Positions 1 through 8,955 of a stretch of DNA of 64,000 bases are shown here, one piece after another. A model generated the notes under the pieces. That model had not been told where the DNA came from. It made no database searches and worked only from the letters and a program-made list of their open reading frames with translations. Location: positions 8,289-72,288 of the forward strand of contig CAYUEV010000002.1 of NCBI GenBank assembly GCA_964443825.1. The letters are read 5' to 3'. The stretch's first letter is position 1, and every line of letters starts with the position of its first letter. The translations under genes and the position numbers were made by a program. Source of the stretch: UBA1081 sp964443825. GTDB taxonomy: Bacteria > Bacillota > Clostridia > Oscillospirales > Acutalibacteraceae.

Positions 1-300
1 GAAGGTCCGGAATACTATGAAATTTTAAAAAATCTCGCCTTAAACAACGCGCAGAAAGGCGAGGGAGTCCTTGTTGTGTCCGAGAAAGACAAAAAAAGCG
101 TCCCAAAAAATTTTTGCGACGATATAAATAAATCTCTCCCTGGAGACAAAAAACTCGTTTTAAAGTCGCGCCCCGACTTTAACGGCAAGGGCGTTATTCT
201 CGTTTACGGCGACGTCGAAATAAATTTAACGTTTAAAGCGATTTTTGAGTCTTCTTCCGACGACCTTAAAGCTCTCGCCGGAAGCATACTCTTTTCTTAG
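1..300 (+). CDS. atpE: V-type ATP synthase subunit E, C-terminal part
   Basis: The gene enters from the left edge. The open frame runs from base 1 to the stop at 298-300, so only about the last 99 residues are present and the real start lies outside the window; a GTG at 76 is internal. Subunit E forms part of the peripheral stalk (E/G) that holds the A3B3 head of the rotary V/A-type ATPase against the membrane part. The visible piece has the typical C-terminal E pattern: a YEILKNLAL helix, a GEGVLVVSEKD strand, and a final segment with GKGVILVYGDVEINLTF. The following genes C, F, A, B and D confirm the assignment. Confidence 0.85.
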   Translation, partial: EGPEYYEILKNLALNNAQKGEGVLVVSEKDKKSVPKNFCDDINKSLPGDKKLVLKSRPDFNGKGVILVYGDVEINLTFKAIFESSSDDLKALAGSILFS

Positions 301-321
301 CTTTTTTTGGAGGACTGAGTT

Positions 322-1287
322 TTGAAAGATGCCGATTATGTTTACGCCGTCGGGAGAATAAGAGTAAAAGAACTTTCTCTTCTCAGTTCGTCCGATATTA
401 AAAGGCTTGTTTCTTCTAAATCATATAAAGACGCGGCAGCGCTGTTGAACGCGAAAGGATACGAAATAGAGAACGAGGATTACTCCGTATCCATCAAAAA
501 GCAAAGAGAAGAGTTGTGGAAACTTATCAAGGAACTGGTTAAAGATATATCTCAGTTCGATTCTCTTATAATAAAAAACGATTATCATAACTTAAAAGCG
601 GCGCTAAAGGCTTCCGTTTTCGACTTGGACGCTAAAAACCTGCTTATTGCCCCAGGCGTTTACGACCCCTTAAAAATTTACGACGCTTGCAAGTCGCATG
701 ATTTTGAAGCTCTTCCAAAAGAAATGACGGATCCCACAAGAAAAGCTTACGACGTTTTAGCAAGAACGCGTTCCGCGCAGCGAGCCGATATTATCCTTGA
801 CAAAAAGTCAATGGAAGAGATGTTAAACCGCTCTAAAAATAATAAAGACAGCTCTATTTTCAACGAAATTGCGGAGCGTGTGGTTTTTTCCTCCGATATA
901 AAAATAGTATATAGAAGCATAATTTCCGATAAATCAAAAGAGTTTATGGAAGATTCGGTTTGTCCATGCTCTCTCGTCGACGTGAGAGATTTGGTAAGTA
1001 ACGCCGGGAGTTTAGAAGAATTTTACTCCTTCCTTGAATCGAGCGGCTTTATTGCTATAGTCGAAAAATTAAAACTCGGCGCGTCTTACTTCGAAAAATA
1101 TTGCGACGATCTCATTATTGAGATTATCGAAAGAGGCAAGAAAACGTCTTTCGGGATAGATCCCATAGTTTCATACTATTTAGCGAAAGAAGCGGAACTT
1201 CTGTCGGTAAGGATTATTCTTTCTGGGAAATTAAACGGAACCAAAGAAGACGACATTCTAAAGAGGGCGAGGGAAGTATATGTATAA
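322..1287 (+). CDS. atpC: V-type ATP synthase subunit C
   Basis: This is the 321-residue subunit C (d-type), the funnel-shaped cytoplasmic protein that couples the central stalk to the membrane K ring. It starts with TTG at 322, supported by a GGAGG Shine-Dalgarno at 309-313 with eight bases of spacing. The N-terminal YVYAVGRIRVKE and the long all-helical body with repeated D/E-rich helices fit the family and its usual length of about 320-340 residues. It lies 21 bases after subunit E, and its 3' end overlaps subunit F by 8 bases, so translation is probably coupled. Confidence 0.88.
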   Translation: MKDADYVYAVGRIRVKELSLLSSSDIKRLVSSKSYKDAAALLNAKGYEIENEDYSVSIKKQREELWKLIKELVKDISQFDSLIIKNDYHNLKAALKASVFDLDAKNLLIAPGVYDPLKIYDACKSHDFEALPKEMTDPTRKAYDVLARTRSAQRADIILDKKSMEEMLNRSKNNKDSSIFNEIAERVVFSSDIKIVYRSIISDKSKEFMEDSVCPCSLVDVRDLVSNAGSLEEFYSFLESSGFIAIVEKLKLGASYFEKYCDDLIIEIIERGKKTSFGIDPIVSYYLAKEAELLSVRIILSGKLNGTKEDDILKRAREVYV

Positions 1288-1591
1288 AATAGCCGTTATG
1301 GGCGATAAGGACAGTATAAGCGGCTTTTCTTCAATAGGGCTTGATATTTTCCCGCTTTATGATCCTTTAGAGGCCGCTAAGACGCTTAGAAATCTTTCTG
1401 AAAACGGTTACGCCATAATATATATAACCGAAAAGCTTTACAGCGAGATTAATGACGAAATCAAAAAATACAAAAACAACCCTCTTCCGGCGATAATCCC
1501 CATACCGGGAGTAAGCGGCAATAACGGAGTGGGAATTAAAAACGTGTCAAAAACCGTGGAACAGGCGGTAGGTTCGGACGTGTTAAAATAA
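1280..1591 (+). CDS. atpF: V-type ATP synthase subunit F
   Basis: This 103-residue small subunit belongs to the central rotor stalk (D-F-C). The N-terminus YKIAVMGDKDSISGFSSIGLDIFPL matches the Rossmann-like start of archaeal/bacterial V-type subunit F, and the PAIIPIPG segment followed by a short C-terminal helix is also typical. The ATG at 1280 overlaps the end of subunit C by 8 bases. There is no independent promoter before it. Confidence 0.88.
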   Translation: MYKIAVMGDKDSISGFSSIGLDIFPLYDPLEAAKTLRNLSENGYAIIYITEKLYSEINDEIKKYKNNPLPAIIPIPGVSGNNGVGIKNVSKTVEQAVGSDVLK

Positions 1592-1625
1592 AAACAAGCC
1601 ATTTTTATACAAAGGTTGTCAGTCT

Positions 1626-3395
1626 ATGAGCAAGGGTAAAATAATTAAAGTCGCGGGACCTCTCGTCGTTGCGGAAGGTATGCGCGACGCCAATATGTTT
1701 GACGTCGTGAGAGTGAGCGACGAACGCTTAATCGGCGAAATAATCGAAATGAGAGGCGATAAAGCCTCTATTCAGGTTTATGAGGAGACTTCCGGTCTCG
1801 GTACGGGAGAGCCTGTGGAGTCGACGGGAGAGCCGTTGTCCGTAGAGTTAGGGCCGGGACTCATTAGAAGCATATTCGACGGCATTCAAAGGCCTCTTCC
1901 CGATATTATGAATAAAACCGGCAACAACCTTAAAAGAGGTATCGAGGCGCCTTCCCTAAATAGAGATATTAAGTGGCGCTTTAAGCCCGTTTTAAAACCG
2001 GGAGATCGCGTCTCGGCGGGCGATGTTTTAGGCGCCGTTCAAGAAACGGACGTCGTCCTCCATAAAATTATGGTTCCTTACGGAATAGAAGGCGAAGTAA
2101 AGTCCATTAAAGAAGGCGATTACAAAGTAACCGACACGGTGGCGGTTATCAGCTCTTCAAAAGGCGATAAAAATATAACTCTTATGCAAAAGTGGCCCGT
2201 TAGAAAAGCGAGACCCATTGCCAAAAAACTCTCTCCTGACAAACCACTTATTACGGGTCAGAGGGTAATAGATACGCTTTTCCCCATAGCCAAAGGCGGG
2301 ACTTCCGCGATCCCCGGACCTTTCGGAAGCGGCAAGACCGTCACTCAGCACCAGCTCGCTAAATGGGCGGAGGCCGATATAGTAGTCTATATAGGGTGCG
2401 GCGAACGCGGAAACGAAATGACCGACGTTCTAAACGAGTTCCCCGAGCTTATAGATCCCCACACGGGTAAGTCTCTTATGGAGAGAACCGTTCTTATCGC
2501 TAATACGTCCGATATGCCGGTTGCCGCCCGCGAAGCGTCGGTTTACACAGGCGTAACGATAGCCGAATATTACAGAGATATGGGCTATTCGGTGGCCCTG
2601 ATGGCGGATTCCACTTCGCGTTGGGCGGAAGCGTTAAGAGAAATGTCGGGAAGACTTGAGGAAATGCCCGGGGAAGAGGGCTACCCCGCTTATTTAGGCA
2701 GCCGTTTAGCGCAGTTCTACGAGCGCGCCGGACGCGTGATAGCTTTAGGCTCGGACGAAAGGGAAGCCGCCCTTTCAATAATAGGCGCCGTGTCGCCTCC
2801 GGGCGGAGACATTTCAGAGCCCGTCTCGCAGGCCACTCTCAGAATCGTTAAAGTGTTCTGGGGGCTTGACGCGTCCCTTGCCTATAAACGTCATTTTCCC
2901 GCTATAAACTGGCTCACGTCCTATTCCCTTTACGCCGATTCATTGGGCAAGTGGTTTAACGAGAATGTAGACGAACGCTTTACCGAGTACAGATCGAGAA
3001 TTATGAGCCTTTTATCGGACGAGGCGTCGCTTGACGAAATAGTAAAATTAGTCGGCATGGACGCTCTTTCGCCTTCCGATCGCCTGAAAATGGAAGCGGC
3101 GAGATCAATACGCGAAGATTTTCTCCATCAGTTGGCGTTTCACCCCGTCGACACGTACACGAGCCTTAAAAAACAATTTCTTATGGCGTCGCTTGTTTTA
3201 AGCTATTATGATAAATCGAGCGCGGCTCTCGATAAAGGCGCGGACATAGAAAAAATCGCCGCTCTTCCCGTAAGAGAAGCCATAGGGCGTTTTAAATACG
3301 TCGAAGAAGAAAATATAGATAAAGAATACAATGAAATTATCTCTACGCTCGACTCCGAAATAGCTTTGACTTTATCAGAGAAGGAGGAAGACTGA
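1626..3395 (+). CDS. atpA: V-type ATP synthase catalytic subunit A
   Basis: This is the catalytic nucleotide-binding subunit of the V/A-type ATPase (589 residues, normal for the family). Visible parts in order are the N-terminal beta-barrel (about 1-75), the A-specific non-homologous bulge (about 115-190), the P-loop GPFGSGKT at 231-238, the catalytic Glu in GCGERGNE at 260, the ALMADSTSRWAEALREMSGRL region, the SPPGGDISEPV loop, and the helical C-terminal domain. Subunit B follows with a one-base TGATG overlap. The sequence alone does not fix whether the enzyme works as ATP synthase or as an ion pump, because the membrane subunits I and K lie outside the window. Confidence 0.96.
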   Translation: MSKGKIIKVAGPLVVAEGMRDANMFDVVRVSDERLIGEIIEMRGDKASIQVYEETSGLGTGEPVESTGEPLSVELGPGLIRSIFDGIQRPLPDIMNKTGNNLKRGIEAPSLNRDIKWRFKPVLKPGDRVSAGDVLGAVQETDVVLHKIMVPYGIEGEVKSIKEGDYKVTDTVAVISSSKGDKNITLMQKWPVRKARPIAKKLSPDKPLITGQRVIDTLFPIAKGGTSAIPGPFGSGKTVTQHQLAKWAEADIVVYIGCGERGNEMTDVLNEFPELIDPHTGKSLMERTVLIANTSDMPVAAREASVYTGVTIAEYYRDMGYSVALMADSTSRWAEALREMSGRLEEMPGEEGYPAYLGSRLAQFYERAGRVIALGSDEREAALSIIGAVSPPGGDISEPVSQATLRIVKVFWGLDASLAYKRHFPAINWLTSYSLYADSLGKWFNENVDERFTEYRSRIMSLLSDEASLDEIVKLVGMDALSPSDRLKMEAARSIREDFLHQLAFHPVDTYTSLKKQFLMASLVLSYYDKSSAALDKGADIEKIAALPVREAIGRFKYVEEENIDKEYNEIISTLDSEIALTLSEKEED

Positions 3396-4768
3396 TGCCA
3401 AAAGAGTACAGAACCATACAAGAAGTCGCGGGACCTCTTATGCTAGTAAGAGAAGTATCCGGCGTAAAATATGACGAACTTGGCGAAATAGAGCTTTCTA
3501 ACGGTGAAAAACGTCGCTGCAAAGTTCTTGAAGTCGACGGCTCTAACGCTCTTGTTCAGCTTTTTGAAAGCGCCACGGGCATAAATTTAGCCGAGAGTAA
3601 GGTTCGCTTTTTAGGCAGACAGATGGAACTCGGCGTGTCGCCCGATATGTTGGGAAGAGTCTTCGACGGGCTTGGAAGACCAATAGACGGCGGACCCGAG
3701 ATTATCCCCGTCAAAAGAATGGACGTAAACGGAACGCCCATGAACCCCGCCGCGAGAGCGTACCCCGAGGAGTTTATCGAAACGGGCGTTTCGGCTATAG
3801 ACGGACTTAACACGTTGGTAAGAGGGCAAAAGCTCCCCATTTTTTCAGCGTCCGGTCTTCCTCACGCGAATCTCGCCGCTCAAATAGCGAGGCAAGCTAA
3901 AGTTTTAGGAACCAAAAGTCAGTTTGCCGTCGTGTTCGCCGCCATGGGAATCACTTTCGAGGAATCTAATTTTTTTGTGGAGTCCTTTAAAGAAACGGGC
4001 GCTATAGACAGAACCGTCATGTTTACAAATCTCGCTAACGACCCCGCCGTAGAGAGAATCGCCACTCCGAGAATGGCTCTTACCGCCGCCGAGTATTTGG
4101 CGTTTGATTTAAATATGCACGTTCTCGTCATCATGACGGATATTACGAACTACGCCGACGCTTTAAGAGAAGTTTCGGCCGCGAGAAAAGAAGTCCCCGG
4201 AAGAAGAGGCTATCCGGGCTATATGTATACCGACTTAGCGTCCCTTTACGAGCGGGCCGGCAGGCAAAAAGGCAAAGAAGGGTCTATTACGATGATACCC
4301 ATTCTTACTATGCCTGAAGAAGATAAAACTCACCCCATACCCGATCTTACGGGATATATAACCGAAGGGCAGATTATTTTAAGTCGCGAGTTATATAGGC
4401 AGGGCATAAATCCGCCCATAGACGTTTTGCCGTCGCTTTCGCGTCTTAAAGATAAGGGAATAGGCGAAGGCAAGACGAGAGAAGACCATTCCAACACCAT
4501 GAACCAGCTTTTTTCAGCCTATGCGAGAGGCAAAGACGCTAAAGAGCTTATGGTTGTTTTAGGCGAAGCCGCTTTAACCGACATAGATAAAATTTACGCG
4601 AAATTCGCCGATGAATTTGAAGAAGAGTATATAGCCCAAGGTTTTGACACAGACAGATCCATTGAAGAAACTCTAGATCTCGGCTGGAAACTTTTGAGAA
4701 TTCTTCCCAGGAGCGAACTTAAAAGAATAAGCAACGAACTCCTCGACAAATATTACGACGTTAAATAA
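3395..4768 (+). CDS. atpB: V-type ATP synthase subunit B
   Basis: This is the non-catalytic nucleotide-binding subunit that alternates with A in the A3B3 head. It is 457 residues long, the usual length. It has the beta-barrel N-terminus (EYRTIQEVAGPLMLVREV), a degenerate P-loop region with GLPHANLAAQIARQAKV instead of a true Walker A (diagnostic for B subunits), and LVIMTDITNYADALREVSAARKEVPGRRGYPGYMYTDL split across conserved blocks. The ATG shares one base with the stop codon of subunit A, and a GGAGGAAGAC ribosome site lies inside the end of A. Confidence 0.96.
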   Translation: MPKEYRTIQEVAGPLMLVREVSGVKYDELGEIELSNGEKRRCKVLEVDGSNALVQLFESATGINLAESKVRFLGRQMELGVSPDMLGRVFDGLGRPIDGGPEIIPVKRMDVNGTPMNPAARAYPEEFIETGVSAIDGLNTLVRGQKLPIFSASGLPHANLAAQIARQAKVLGTKSQFAVVFAAMGITFEESNFFVESFKETGAIDRTVMFTNLANDPAVERIATPRMALTAAEYLAFDLNMHVLVIMTDITNYADALREVSAARKEVPGRRGYPGYMYTDLASLYERAGRQKGKEGSITMIPILTMPEEDKTHPIPDLTGYITEGQIILSRELYRQGINPPIDVLPSLSRLKDKGIGEGKTREDHSNTMNQLFSAYARGKDAKELMVVLGEAALTDIDKIYAKFADEFEEEYIAQGFDTDRSIEETLDLGWKLLRILPRSELKRISNELLDKYYDVK

Positions 4769-4791
4769 TCAAAATTTAAAAAGGTAACGAA

Positions 4792-5442
4792 ATGGCCGTT
4801 TTAAACGTAAATCCCACGAGGATGGAGCTTACAAATTTAAAACGAAAACTTACGACCGCAAGGCGCGGGCATAAGCTCCTTAAAGACAAATGCGACGAAC
4901 TCATGCGCCGCTTTATGATACTTGTGCGCGAAAATAAAGAACTTCGAAAAACAGTCGAAAGTAAAATTCTCGCCGCCGATTCCCATATGGCGGTAGCGAG
5001 ATCCGTCATGGGCGACGAAGCTATCGACGAGGCTCTGATGGCGCCTATGCAGGAAATGAGCGTAAACATTAAAGAGCAAAACGTCATGAGCGTTATTATT
5101 CCCGTTTTTGAAAGCTCTTTTAAAACCGCCGACAAATCTGACATTTACCCTTATGGGTACGCTTTTACCTCAAGCGATCTTGACTACGCCGTAAAGTCGC
5201 TTTCAGACGTCATGCCGGAGCTTTTAAGACTTGCCGAAGTTGAAAAATCATGCCAGCTTATGGCTTCTGAAATAGAAAAAACAAGAAGGCGCGTAAACGC
5301 TCTCGAGCACGTTATGATTCCTCAATACGAGGAAACGATAAAATATATTTCAATGAAACTCGACGAGAACGAGAGAAGTTCTACGACAAGACTTATGAAA
5401 GTTAAAGACATGATGTTAAAAGAAGCTCACGGTTACGAGTAA
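4792..5442 (+). CDS. atpD: V-type ATP synthase subunit D
   Basis: This 216-residue subunit is the central rotor shaft of the V-type ATPase. The N-terminus (NVNPTRMELTNLKRKLTTARRGHKLLKDK) carries the family's NPTR.EL..LK motif, followed by a long coiled coil. The C-terminus has the second long helix (RRRVNALEHVMIPQYEETIKYI), also diagnostic. The start at 4792 is preceded by AAGGTAAC. It is the last gene of the ATPase operon here; the next gene is convergent and ends 26 bases away. I see no strong terminator in that gap. Confidence 0.94.
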   Translation: MAVLNVNPTRMELTNLKRKLTTARRGHKLLKDKCDELMRRFMILVRENKELRKTVESKILAADSHMAVARSVMGDEAIDEALMAPMQEMSVNIKEQNVMSVIIPVFESSFKTADKSDIYPYGYAFTSSDLDYAVKSLSDVMPELLRLAEVEKSCQLMASEIEKTRRRVNALEHVMIPQYEETIKYISMKLDENERSSTTRLMKVKDMMLKEAHGYE

Positions 5443-5468
5443 TCCTTTAAAATTCTCAGCTGATCGAT

Positions 5469-6344
5469 CTAATTGCTTTCTATATGGATATTAAGATCAA
5501 CGTCTGAGTCAACGCCGTCCACTTTCGCCGTACATGAGTACTGCCAGACGTCGTAACTGTAATAAAACTCCGGCGAAGGCTTCTCGTACTGCGCGTACCA
5601 AAACCAATAATCTTTTATTTTGTCGAGGTTGTAACGCTTATATCCGTAAGAGAGATTAAAATATACCCCCGGTATATATCCTTCGGATTCGATTTTATCT
5701 AAGAACGACAGGGCGCACTCGGTTATCGTCTCTCCCGCCATGCCGTCCGTTCTCATTCCTTTGCCCTCTTCGTTCTCCCAGTCAAAGAAAACGGGATATT
5801 CGATTTCTTCTCCTGTTTCTTTAAGTTTATTCGCCACATACAGAGCCTCTTCCGCAGCCTCGTCAGGCGTTATCGCTTGAGAGTAAAAATAAACGCCGAC
5901 TTTAAGACCCGCCTTTTTAGCGTTTTTTATGTTATTTTCGGCCAATTCGTCGTCGTAAATTTCGCCTGAAGGACCGTACCCTCTAAATCCTATTCTTATT
6001 ATCGCGAAATCTATATCGTCGTTTTTGACTTTTTCCCAGTCAATATCGCCTTGGTGCGACGACACGTCGATTCCCGTCGTGTATTTAACGTTATCGTCCG
6101 TATATATCATCCTGCCGTTTTCGTTTAAAGTAAAAGAATTTTCGTCGAAGGCGTTAGTGGGGACGTTCTCATAGTGCGGTATACCGTCGTCCATTATGTA
6201 AGTTTCCGGTTCTTTTTCGGGATTTTTGCCGGAGTTCATTTTATTTATGATTAAAATCGCGGCGGTTACTCCTAAAACTGACGCTATAACCAACGCGAAG
6301 ACGATACGCGCTTCAGGGCGCGGTTTTTTATTTTTTGACTTCAT
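5469..6344 (-). CDS. Membrane-anchored GH25 muramidase (lysozyme-like)
   Basis: This is a glycoside hydrolase family 25 enzyme expected to cleave the beta-1,4 bond between N-acetylmuramic acid and N-acetylglucosamine in peptidoglycan. I place the start at ATG 6342-6344, giving 291 residues (MKSKNKK...), because a GGAGA site sits six bases upstream; an in-frame upstream ATG at 6419 lies before the predicted promoter. Residues about 13-33 form a single membrane anchor. The catalytic domain starts near residue 88 with TGIDVSSHQGDIDW (Asp93) and contains PVFFDWEN (Asp188/Glu190), the expected acidic residues. It is divergent from the gene at 6494 and convergent with the V-ATPase operon. Confidence 0.9.
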   Translation of the reverse strand: MKSKNKKPRPEARIVFALVIASVLGVTAAILIINKMNSGKNPEKEPETYIMDDGIPHYENVPTNAFDENSFTLNENGRMIYTDDNVKYTTGIDVSSHQGDIDWEKVKNDDIDFAIIRIGFRGYGPSGEIYDDELAENNIKNAKKAGLKVGVYFYSQAITPDEAAEEALYVANKLKETGEEIEYPVFFDWENEEGKGMRTDGMAGETITECALSFLDKIESEGYIPGVYFNLSYGYKRYNLDKIKDYWFWYAQYEKPSPEFYYSYDVWQYSCTAKVDGVDSDVDLNIHIESN

Positions 6345-6372
6345 TTTATTTTCTCCAAAAAAAACTAAAATT

Positions 6373-6401
6373 ATTATAGCATCGCGGCTACAAAAAAACA
6401 A
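6373..6401 (-). promoter_or_regulatory. SigA-type promoter for the GH25 gene
   Basis: On the minus strand a TTGTTT (-35, 6396-6401) and a TATAAT (-10, 6373-6378) are separated by 17 bases. Transcription would start near 6366, just before the ribosome site at 6351-6356. It is divergent from the promoter at 6413-6440. Confidence 0.6.
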
Positions 6402-6412
6402 CATCAAAATAA

Positions 6413-6440
6413 TTGACATATTATAAAATTTTGTTATAAT
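6413..6440 (+). promoter_or_regulatory. SigA-type promoter for the 6494 gene
   Basis: Consensus TTGACA at 6413-6418 and TATAAT at 6435-6440 are separated by 16 bases. This gives a leader of about 45 bases before the ATG at 6494. Confidence 0.75.
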
Positions 6441-6493
6441 GTAATTTAGGGCGGTTTGTAAACAAAACCCATTAGTGGAAAGTAGGCGCTTTT

Positions 6494-7768
6494 ATGAATA
6501 AAAAAAAGATAATTGCCATAGTAGCTTCGGTTCTCGCCGTCGCTATTGTGTTCGCCGTTCTCGTTTTTACGGGAGTTATAGATTTTTCCAATTCCCCAAA
6601 AGAAGACGATACGACTGAAGCTATCGAAATTCCGCAGTCAAACGCTTATTTGAACGATATTCTCGCTACAATAGATACCGACGCCCCATACCTTAAAACA
6701 AATATCGACGGTCTTTATTATAAAATGACTAAAGACGGGAGCGTAAGTTTTTATAAATTCGAAAATAACGCTTTTACTCCGGTAGAGTCTACAGGCAAAT
6801 ATAAAGCGAGCGTTACGTTAAGCGAGCAGGATATTTCCGCAGATATTACGTATTATTCCGATAAAGGTCAAATCGCGGGCTACGGTCTTTATACGGCTAA
6901 AGATGGAGAATTTAATCTCTATCCTTACGTCTTCTTTAGGCTTACGGGCTACGGGAGCGATTTTTCCGGCAGAAGTTCTAAAAGCTGTCTTCTTTTAATC
7001 GACACTACTGAAGACGATTTTTACAGCGACAACAAATTATATGAAGAGTCGTTTATTTACAGTTACGCCGACCAAAAAGCGACGAGAACTTTAAACGAAC
7101 AGAGCAGAACAGTCGGTATAAACGGCGCTAAAAGAGAAGATTACTTTATATTTAACGACAGCGTTATAAACGCGTCAATCGATTATCATCTGTTCTTTTC
7201 CGGCAGAATGTACGGCGAACTCGATCCTCACGTAGACGTTTACAGAAGCGGCGGCAGCGGCAACAATAAAGACAACATCAGGCTAGTCGCCAACGTTTAC
7301 GGCTATACGATAACTCCTTGCGAGGGCGGGTTTATGTATGTTTCGGCGGATGACGAAGGGAATTTGCTTGTAGGCAAATACAATTACGAAACCGAAAAAA
7401 CCGAAACCATCAGGACTTTCGATGGCGTTATGAGCCTTGACGTTTTAATAAGCGGCGATTATATTTACTTTACTAAGCCCAATACCATATACTCAATCAA
7501 GGACGACGCCCAATATGAAGTAAGATTTGAAAATTCACAGAACTTTGAGGCTGATATGTTCCAATGCGACGGGAGTACGTTTATTTTAAGGGGCTATATC
7601 GACAGCCGCGTTCCCGCCGCCGTATTCGGGAAAGCCGCCGACGCGTCCGTCACAAAAACATACGTAAACGATTTCTTTAGAAACGTCCTCAACCCCGTCT
7701 TAACGTCGGACGGCAAAATTCTTTTTACGGCTGAAAGCGGCGAGGCTTTTAAACAATATATTTTTTAA
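6494..7768 (+). CDS. Membrane-anchored extracytoplasmic protein of unknown function
   Basis: This is a 424-residue protein I do not recognise as a named family. It has a positively charged start, one hydrophobic segment at about 5-26 and an acidic/Thr-rich linker (SPKEDDTTEAIE), so the rest should lie outside the membrane. The body is rich in beta-strands. Its C-terminal half (from about 270) has repeated blades such as GFMYVSADDEGNLLVGKYN and DYIYFTKPNTIYSI, resembling DUF5050/beta-propeller proteins common in Clostridia. It has its own strong promoter, and the aldo/keto reductase starts 30 bases after it. No catalytic motif is evident. Confidence 0.6.
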   Translation: MNKKKIIAIVASVLAVAIVFAVLVFTGVIDFSNSPKEDDTTEAIEIPQSNAYLNDILATIDTDAPYLKTNIDGLYYKMTKDGSVSFYKFENNAFTPVESTGKYKASVTLSEQDISADITYYSDKGQIAGYGLYTAKDGEFNLYPYVFFRLTGYGSDFSGRSSKSCLLLIDTTEDDFYSDNKLYEESFIYSYADQKATRTLNEQSRTVGINGAKREDYFIFNDSVINASIDYHLFFSGRMYGELDPHVDVYRSGGSGNNKDNIRLVANVYGYTITPCEGGFMYVSADDEGNLLVGKYNYETEKTETIRTFDGVMSLDVLISGDYIYFTKPNTIYSIKDDAQYEVRFENSQNFEADMFQCDGSTFILRGYIDSRVPAAVFGKAADASVTKTYVNDFFRNVLNPVLTSDGKILFTAESGEAFKQYIF

Positions 7769-7798
7769 AAACAGAGAGGATTCAACTTAACATAAATT

Positions 7799-8719
7799 AT
7801 GAGACAGATTAAATTAGGCGGCGTCTTGACCGTACCCGCTATAGCCGTCGGTTTTTGGCGGCTAAACTACAAAACTGACGTTAAAACGGCGGAAGAGCTT
7901 GTTAAAACCGCTATGGATTGCGGCGCTAATTTCTTTGACAACGCAGACATTTACGGAGGAGGCGAGTCCGAGGAGCTTTTTTCAAGGGCTATCGACATGA
8001 AACCCTCGATAAGAGAAAAGATTATCCTCGAAACAAAATGCGGCATAGTCCCCGGGAAGTGTTTTGATTTTTCAAAAAAGCACATTATAGAATCGGTCGA
8101 GGGGAGTTTAAAAAGACTTAAAACCGATTATATAGACGTTCTGCTTCTCCATAGACCCGATACGTTAATGGACCCTTACGAGGTCGGCGAGGCGTTTAAC
8201 GAACTTCACGACAGCGGAAAAGTGCGTTATTTTGGAGTATCAAACGAAAATATTTGGCAGATAGAGCTTCTTAAAAGCGGACTTTCCGTCCCGCTGCTCG
8301 CGAATCAGCTACAGTTAAGCATAACTCACTGCCCTGTAATTCAAGCGGGCTTTAACGTCAATATGTTTAATGACTCCGCTATCGAGAGAGGCGCCGGTAT
8401 AATTGAGTACTCAAGGCTTAACAATATAACGATTCAAGCGTGGTCGCCCCTACAGTACGGTTTCGCGAAAGGCACGTTCATAGACAGCCCTAAGTATCCT
8501 GAGCTTAATGAAAAATTAGGTGAACTCGCTTTGAAATATAATGTTTCAAAATCGGCTATAGCTTTTTCCTGGCTTGCAAGTCACCCCGCTAATATACAGC
8601 CCATAACGGGAGCTCTTAATAAAGATCATCTTATCGATTGCTTAAAAGGCGCCGATATAATCCTTAACCGCGAAGAGTGGTATTCGCTTTATATGAGCGC
8701 GGGAAACGTTCTCCCGTAA
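7799..8719 (+). CDS. Aldo/keto reductase
   Basis: This is a 306-residue TIM-barrel NADPH-dependent oxidoreductase of the aldo/keto reductase family, similar to the YdhF-type group. The catalytic tetrad is visible: Asp and Tyr in FFDNADIYGGGESEE, Lys in ILETKCGI, and His in DVLLLHRPD. The WSPLQYGFAKG and late IAFSWLASHPANIQPITG blocks match the cofactor-binding part. The physiological substrate cannot be told from the sequence. The spacing from the likely ribosome site (GAGAGGA near 7775) to the ATG is long, so the start is less certain than the fold. It may be co-transcribed with the gene at 6494. Confidence 0.88.
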   Translation: MRQIKLGGVLTVPAIAVGFWRLNYKTDVKTAEELVKTAMDCGANFFDNADIYGGGESEELFSRAIDMKPSIREKIILETKCGIVPGKCFDFSKKHIIESVEGSLKRLKTDYIDVLLLHRPDTLMDPYEVGEAFNELHDSGKVRYFGVSNENIWQIELLKSGLSVPLLANQLQLSITHCPVIQAGFNVNMFNDSAIERGAGIIEYSRLNNITIQAWSPLQYGFAKGTFIDSPKYPELNEKLGELALKYNVSKSAIAFSWLASHPANIQPITGALNKDHLIDCLKGADIILNREEWYSLYMSAGNVLP

Positions 8720-8743
8720 TATTTATAAAAATTTCTAAAAGTT

Positions 8744-8857
8744 ATGTATAAGGGAAAGCGCGGTGAAATTCCGTCGCAACAGCCATTGCCGTGAAAGTCG
8801 GAATGCCTTATATATGCGTATATAAAAAGCACAAGCCTTTGGGCAGACGAAGGGCGG
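8744..8857 (+). promoter_or_regulatory. Cobalamin riboswitch aptamer (compact, class-II-like)
   Basis: A leader RNA with the hallmark cobalamin-aptamer core lies here: GGGAAAG at 8752-8758, GGTGAAATTCC at 8762-8772, and a B12-box-like AGTCGGAATGCC at 8796-8807. The ten bases 8744-8753 pair perfectly (one G-U) with 8806-8815 to form the closing helix P1. A second helix pairs 8758-8763 with 8771-8777. A hairpin 8835-8840/8850-8855 follows and could carry the kissing loop. The short core with GAATGCC resembles the compact class-II (AdoCbl-variant) aptamers more than the long classical one. The genes downstream are a corrinoid-type ECF transporter, which independently supports the ligand. Confidence 0.88.
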
Positions 8858-8900
8858 AACTTTAAAAAAGGCGTTGTCATTTCGCCTTTGTTAGCGTTGT

Positions 8901-8928
8901 CCGCTCTTCTCATGAAGGGCGGCTTTTT
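8901..8928 (+). terminator. Riboswitch-controlled intrinsic terminator
   Basis: CCGCTCTTC (8901-8909) pairs over nine bases with GAAGGGCGG (8914-8922) around a TCAT loop and is followed by TTTTT (8924-8928). The same nine bases GAAGGGCGG also occur at 8849-8857, inside the hairpin after the aptamer, so that copy can act as antiterminator by pairing with 8901-8909. The ribosome site of the first gene lies just downstream. Confidence 0.88.
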
Positions 8929-8955
8929 AAATATATTTTAAAGGAGAAACAAAAG

